Below, piece by piece: positions 60,159 through 64,000 of a stretch of 64,000 nucleotides of DNA (position 1 is the stretch's first letter; every line of letters begins with the position of its first letter). The notes under the pieces are model-generated. The model was not told the DNA's origin, made no database searches, and was given only the letters and a program-made list of their open reading frames with translations. Both the position numbers and the translations under genes were made by a program. The DNA is taken from NCBI RefSeq assembly GCF_001969445.1, contig NZ_CP017297.1, positions 1,984,001-2,048,000 of the forward strand, read 5' to 3'. The DNA comes from Brachybacterium sp. P6-10-X1. Its GTDB lineage: Bacteria > Actinomycetota > Actinomycetes > Actinomycetales > Dermabacteraceae.

Positions 60159-60895
60159 GACTCCTCCTCCGGGCTCCGGGCGGTGCCCCGCTCGGGGCGG
60201 GCCGCGGGCGGGTCGACGTCGTCCACGGGCCGCTCGGCGTGCGTCTCGCCCGGCACGACGTCCTCCGCGCGGGGCGCGGCGTCGGAGTCGATCTGCTCGG
60301 CGGAGGTGCCGTCCCGTGTGGTGCGGGAGCTCCCGCGCCCGTCGCGCTCGCTCCGCGCGGCCGCCCGGTGAGCGAGCCGCCGCCCGCCGAGGATGCCTCC
60401 GATCATGGCACCGAAGCACACGAAGACGGTCAGCAGGGCGTAGGCGAAGGCCTGCATCGGGAAGTCCGCGCCGATCATCGCCGCGCCCTCCAGCACCACC
60501 ATGGACGTGGTGGTGAACCCGCCGCAGAGACCGGTGCCGAGCAGCGGCTGCATCCAGGGCCGGCCGGGGCGCACCTCGAGCGCGCCCGTGAGCACGCCCA
60601 GGGCCAGGCAGCCCAGCACGTTCGCCCACAGGGTCGACCAGGGCAGCTCGACCAGGGTGGGGGTGGAGACCGTGGGGGCGAGCACCTGGAGCAGGAAGCG
60701 CAGCATCGACCCGATCGCTCCGCCGGCGGCGACCAGCAGGGCGATCCGGCGCGGACTCAGGCGGGCCTGGACCGGCCCCGAGCCGAAGGTGTCGCCGTCG
60801 CTGACGTCCTCGAGCCGCAGGGCGGCCATCTCGACCGTCTGCATCCGCGGGTCGTCGCGGCGCATGTGCGGTGGCGTGGTCGGGCTCGGGGTCAC
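60155..60895 (-). CDS. crcB: Fluoride ion channel CrcB/FluC, first gene with terminal extensions
   Basis: 246 residues. The FluC core spans about 48-175 (LVAAGGAIGSMLRFLLQVLA, WSTLWANVLGCLALGVLTG and GTGLCGGFTTTSMVVLEGA). An N-terminal stretch of about 45 residues and a C-terminal acidic tail of about 65 residues are additions; the usual length is about 125. The GTG at 60895 lies six bases after TACCCT, so the mRNA is leaderless. It heads the operon crcB-crcB-copD/ctaG. Confidence 0.92.
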   Translation of the reverse strand: MTPSPTTPPHMRRDDPRMQTVEMAALRLEDVSDGDTFGSGPVQARLSPRRIALLVAAGGAIGSMLRFLLQVLAPTVSTPTLVELPWSTLWANVLGCLALGVLTGALEVRPGRPWMQPLLGTGLCGGFTTTSMVVLEGAAMIGADFPMQAFAYALLTVFVCFGAMIGGILGGRRLAHRAAARSERDGRGSSRTTRDGTSAEQIDSDAAPRAEDVVPGETHAERPVDDVDPPAARPERGTARSPEEES

Positions 60896-60901
60896 CGGAT
60901 C

Positions 60902-60907
60902 AGGGTA
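60902..60907 (-). promoter_or_regulatory. -10 hexamer, leaderless promoter of the crcB operon
   Basis: TACCCT on the minus strand ends six bases before the GTG at 60895. Confidence 0.65.
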
Positions 60908-60973
60908 CCGACGAGCGTGCCGGGACGGTCCCAGGCTCCCGCAGAGGTGCGCAACCCCGCATCCGGACGCCGG

Positions 60974-62515
60974 TCAGCCCCAGACCAGACCCAGCGCGGG
61001 GTCCTCGAGCACGGCGGAGACGTCGCGCAGCAGCTCGGCGCCGAGCGCCCCGTCGATCAGGCGGTGGTCGAAGCTCAGCGCGAGCTGGGCGACCTGACGC
61101 GGGACGATCTGTCCGTCGACCACCCAGGGCTTCTCCTTGATGGCGCCGACGCCGACGATCACGGATTCGCCCGGGTTGAGGATCGGGGTGCCGGAGTCGA
61201 TCCCGAACACGCCGAAGTTGGTGATGGTGATCGTCCCCTCCCGGGTGTCGGACAGGGAGGTCCGCCCGGCGCGCGCGGTGCGGGCGAGCTCGTCGATCCC
61301 CTCGGCGAGCTCGCGCAGCGTCATCAGGTGCGCGTCCTTGAGATTGGGGACGATGAGCCCGCGCGGGGTGGCGGCGGCGATACCCAGGTTCACGAAATGC
61401 TTGTAGACGATCTCCTGGTTCTGCTCGTCCCAGGAGGCGTTGACCTCGGGGTTGCGACGGATCGCCACCAGCAGCGCCTTCGCGATCACGACCAGGGGGC
61501 TGATCTTCACGTCGGCCCATTCCCGGGAGGCCTTGAGGTCCGCGACGATCCGCACCACCCGGGTCATGTCGATCTCGTTGAAGACCGTCACGTGCGGGGC
61601 GGTGAAGGCCGAGGCCACCATCGCTTCCGCGGTGCGCTTGCGCACCGAGCGGATGGCCACGCGGGTGGTGCGCTCGTCGCTGGTGACCCGGGCGAAGGGC
61701 TGGTCGCGGGTGGTCTTCATGGCGCCTCCGAGCCCTTCCGGAGCCTGCGGGGACTCCTCGGGGAAGTAGTGCCCGTCGGCTCCCGGGTCCGGGGCGTACG
61801 AGGTGTCCCCGGACATCGCCCGCTGCTGGGCGGCGAGGACGTCGTCGCGGGTGACGGTGCCGTCGGGCCCGGTGGCGAACACGTCGGCGAGCGCGATGCC
61901 GAGGTCTCGGGCGAGCTTGCGCACGGGGGGCTTGGCGAGGATGCGGTCGATCGGGATCTGGGGGCCGTCGTCCTGGGCGATCTTCCGCCGACGGCGGCGC
62001 TGCGGGGCTGCCTTCGCGCCGTAGCCGACGAGATTCTTGGGCTCCTCCTCGTTCCCGGGCTTCTCCGTGGCGGGCGCGGCGGGGGTGCCCTGCTGGGCCG
62101 GGGCCGAGACCCGGGGATCCTGCGGGGCGGGTGCTCCCGCGTCGGCCGACGCGCCCTGCGGGGCGACCTCGGCGGCGGTCTGCGCGTCGTCGGCCGCGGC
62201 GGCAGGGGCGGAGCCGCCGCTGAGCGCGGGGCCCCCGGCGGTGTCGATCTCGAGCAGCGGCGTGCCCACGGGCACCTCGTCGCCCACGGCCACCAGGATC
62301 GCGACCACGGTGCCGCCGACGTGGCTGGGCAGCTCCACGGCGCTCTTGGCGGTTTCCACCTCGACCACGGGGGCGTTGATGGCGATCGTGTCGCCCACGG
62401 CGACCTTGATGTCGATGATCTCGGCTTCCGTCAGCCCCTCACCGGGATCGGTGAGCGCGATCGTGACGACCGCCGAGGAGGAGGGAGTCGCAGTCTGGTC
62501 TGGCCCATCGTTCAT
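60974..62515 (-). CDS. 2-oxoacid dehydrogenase E2 component (dihydrolipoamide acyltransferase)
   Basis: Core acyltransferase of a branched-chain 2-oxoacid or pyruvate dehydrogenase complex, 513 residues. One lipoyl domain (about 15-95) with the lipoylated lysine in VVEVETAKSAVELPS; a Pro/Ala/Glu-rich linker; the E3/E1-binding domain VRKLARDLGIALADVFATGP; and the catalytic domain ending in LSFDHRLIDGALGAELL with the active-site HXXXDG. The single lipoyl domain and the neighbouring E1-alpha and E1-beta genes fit the BCKAD-type complex. No lpd gene is seen. The ATG at 62515 has AAAGGA upstream. Confidence 0.95.
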   Translation of the reverse strand: MNDGPDQTATPSSSAVVTIALTDPGEGLTEAEIIDIKVAVGDTIAINAPVVEVETAKSAVELPSHVGGTVVAILVAVGDEVPVGTPLLEIDTAGGPALSGGSAPAAAADDAQTAAEVAPQGASADAGAPAPQDPRVSAPAQQGTPAAPATEKPGNEEEPKNLVGYGAKAAPQRRRRRKIAQDDGPQIPIDRILAKPPVRKLARDLGIALADVFATGPDGTVTRDDVLAAQQRAMSGDTSYAPDPGADGHYFPEESPQAPEGLGGAMKTTRDQPFARVTSDERTTRVAIRSVRKRTAEAMVASAFTAPHVTVFNEIDMTRVVRIVADLKASREWADVKISPLVVIAKALLVAIRRNPEVNASWDEQNQEIVYKHFVNLGIAAATPRGLIVPNLKDAHLMTLRELAEGIDELARTARAGRTSLSDTREGTITITNFGVFGIDSGTPILNPGESVIVGVGAIKEKPWVVDGQIVPRQVAQLALSFDHRLIDGALGAELLRDVSAVLEDPALGLVWG

Positions 62516-62561
62516 GAGTCGATCCTTTCACGCAGGGGCTCGGCCGCCCGGCAGGAGGCCG

Positions 62562-63554
62562 TCAGTGCTCGAGCAGACGGTCCACGCCGTCCAGCACCCG
62601 GTCGAGGTCGGGGAGGTAGGCGTTCTCCATGCGCGCCGGCGGGTAGGGCAGGTGGTAGCCGCCCACCCGCATCACGGGGGCCTCCAGGTGGTAGAAGCAC
62701 TCCTCGGAGATCCGGGCGGCGATCTCGCCGCCGAGCCCGCCGAGCACCGGGGCCTCGTGCGTGATCAGCAGGCGGCCGGTGCGTCGCACCGACGCGGCGA
62801 TGGTCGGATAGTCGACGGGGGCCAGCGAGCGGGCGTCGATGACCTCCAGCTCGATGCCGTCCTCGGTGGCGGCCTCCGCGCTCTCGAGCGCGAGCGGCAT
62901 GCTCGGGCCCCAGGCCAGCAGGGTCGCGTCGGCCCCGGGGCGGACGATCTCCGCCTGCCAGGGGGACAGCTCCGGGCGCCGGTCGGGGTCCACGTCGCCC
63001 TTGACCCAGTACCGCTTCTTGGGCTCGAACATGATCACGGGGTCCTCGCACTCGATGGCCTGACGGGTCATCCAGTACGCGTCCTGCGCGTTCGAGGGGG
63101 CGAGGATCCGCAGGCCCGCGGTGTGGGCGAACAGCGCCTCCGGGCTCTCGGAGTGGTGCTCGATCGCCCCGATGCCGCCGCCGTGGGGGATGCGGATGAC
63201 GATCGGCATGTGCACGGTGCCGTTGGTGCGGTTGTGCATCTTGGCGACCTGGGTGGTGATCTGGTTGAACGCCGGGAACACGAAGCCGTCGAACTGGATC
63301 TCGACCACGGGCCGGTAGCCGCGCACGGCCAGGCCCACGGAGGTGCCGACGATCCCGGCCTCCCCGAGAGGGGTGTCGACCACGCGCTGGGGGCCGAACT
63401 CGGCGTGCAGGCCGTCGGTGACGCGGAAGACGCCGCCGAGCACGCCGATGTCCTCGCCCATCAGCAGGACCTTGTCGTCGGCGCGCAGCGCATCACGCAG
63501 CCCGGCGGTGATCGCCTTCGCGATCGGGAGATTGGTGGTCGATGTCGAGCTCAT
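62562..63554 (-). CDS. 2-oxoacid dehydrogenase E1 beta subunit
   Basis: 330 residues, transketolase-like pyrimidine-binding domain first (AITAGLRDALRADDKVLLMGEDIGVLGGVFR) and the transketolase C-terminal domain after residue 200. DTPLGEAGIVGTSVGLAVRGYRPVVEIQF is a clear E1-beta mark. It binds thiamine diphosphate together with E1-alpha, to which it is coupled by a 4-base overlap. Branched-chain substrate is more likely than pyruvate in actinobacteria, but this cannot be settled from the sequence. Confidence 0.95.
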   Translation of the reverse strand: MSSTSTTNLPIAKAITAGLRDALRADDKVLLMGEDIGVLGGVFRVTDGLHAEFGPQRVVDTPLGEAGIVGTSVGLAVRGYRPVVEIQFDGFVFPAFNQITTQVAKMHNRTNGTVHMPIVIRIPHGGGIGAIEHHSESPEALFAHTAGLRILAPSNAQDAYWMTRQAIECEDPVIMFEPKKRYWVKGDVDPDRRPELSPWQAEIVRPGADATLLAWGPSMPLALESAEAATEDGIELEVIDARSLAPVDYPTIAASVRRTGRLLITHEAPVLGGLGGEIAARISEECFYHLEAPVMRVGGYHLPYPPARMENAYLPDLDRVLDGVDRLLEH

Positions 63555-64000
63555 GAGCGCTCTCCCGTCTGCTCGGCGTCGTCCTCGAACTGGGCGACGT
63601 ACTCGAGGTACTGCTCGCGCTCGGCCTCGACGATCGGGTGGGGCTCGGCGTACGCATGGGTGAACATGTCTGCCGGGTCCGGATCCTCCATGCCGTGGAT
63701 GTGGTGGTGCAGGGCCATGGCGAGGTCGTGGGCCTCCTCGTCACAGCGGGCGATGAACGCCTCGTCGATCTCCCCGAGCTGTTCGAGGTGGCGGCGCAGG
63801 CGCAGGATCGGGTCCTTCTCGGCCCACTCCTCCTCCTCGGAGGACGGGCGGTAGCGGGAGGCGTCGTCGCTGGTGGTGTGGGCGGCCATGCGGTAGGTGA
63901 GGGCCTCGATGAAGCGCGGCCCCTCCCCCGCGCGGGCGGCATCGAGCGCCTCGCGGACGGCGGCGAGGACCGCGAGCACGTCGTTGCCGTCGACCCGTAC
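63551..64000 (-). CDS. 2-oxoacid dehydrogenase E1 alpha subunit, 5' end beyond the window
   Basis: C-terminal 149 residues of the thiamine-diphosphate-binding subunit; the frame is open to the window edge (VRVDGNDVLAVLAAVREALD). FIEALTYRMAAHTTSDDASRYR is the phosphorylation-loop region conserved in E1-alpha, then SEEEEWAEKDPILRLRRHL and a histidine-rich C-terminal helix. It is the first gene of the E1-alpha, E1-beta, E2 operon that continues to the left in this window. Confidence 0.95.
   Translation of the reverse strand, partial: VRVDGNDVLAVLAAVREALDAARAGEGPRFIEALTYRMAAHTTSDDASRYRPSSEEEEWAEKDPILRLRRHLEQLGEIDEAFIARCDEEAHDLAMALHHHIHGMEDPDPADMFTHAYAEPHPIVEAEREQYLEYVAQFEDDAEQTGERS

Overview
The window reads as a chromosomal segment of a very high-GC actinobacterium, most likely a member of the Micrococcales close to Brachybacterium (inferred from gene content and style, not from a database search). 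Supporting signs are the class Ib ribonucleotide reductase genes nrdHIE, an actinobacterial-type dCTP deaminase, long Ala/Asp/Glu-rich tails on otherwise standard proteins, frequent GTG/TTG starts, 4-base start/stop overlaps inside operons, and many genes whose start codon lies exactly 6-7 bases after a TANNNT hexamer (leaderless transcripts).

Layout. 1-3.8 kb: an MFS (MHS-type) transporter cut by the window edge, an IclR regulator and a 2-hydroxyacid dehydrogenase. 4.1-7.3 kb: nrdHIE behind a pair of NrdR-box-like sites, without nrdF. 7.4-13.6 kb: an oxidoreductase with a 260-residue acidic tail, a PlsC-type acyltransferase, a universal stress protein, a decayed winged-helix gene, and a catalase next to a Fur-family regulator. 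13.8-22.1 kb: five-gene housekeeping stretches (secreted tripeptidyl-peptidase-like lipoprotein, ABC-2 exporter divergent from a DesK/DesR-like two-component pair, zincin-like peptidase, quinone-reductase-like MDR) punctuated by tRNA-Thr, tRNA-Glu, tRNA-Asp and tRNA-Phe.

22.1-30.1 kb is the accessory part. A tyrosine integrase with a one-base frameshift sits directly after tRNA-Phe, followed by an XRE repressor and a divergent Xis-like gene, a TetR/SDR/NTF2/LtrA cassette, a complete IS3-family element, and the truncated 3' ends of a restriction-endonuclease-like gene and a nucleoside-kinase-like gene.

30-43 kb: formate-tetrahydrofolate ligase, the Mrp Na+/H+ antiporter operon (A and B fused, then C, D, E, F, G), an Atg22-like MFS transporter, dcd with a coupled unknown gene, and tRNA-Gly. 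43-54 kb: a TetR regulator, a large membrane protein that looks like a catalytically dead membrane pyrophosphatase, an NHLRC2-like thioredoxin/NHL protein, two HAD phosphatases, metY, and an ABC-F ATPase. The ABC-F gene carries what looks like a complete antibiotic-sensing leader: an AT-rich element just upstream of the -35, a leaderless three-codon MRL reading frame, and an inverted repeat that would hide the ribosome binding site. 54-64 kb: murQ and an N-acetylglucosamine-kinase-type gene in divergent orientation (cell-wall amino-sugar recycling), a flavin monooxygenase, a CopD-CtaG fusion with two fluoride channels, and the E1-alpha/E1-beta/E2 genes of a 2-oxoacid dehydrogenase complex running off the edge.

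A recurrent oddity is the presence of short perfect tandem arrays (9 to 56 bp units) at or just behind stop codons; in at least four genes the stop codon itself lies inside the array.
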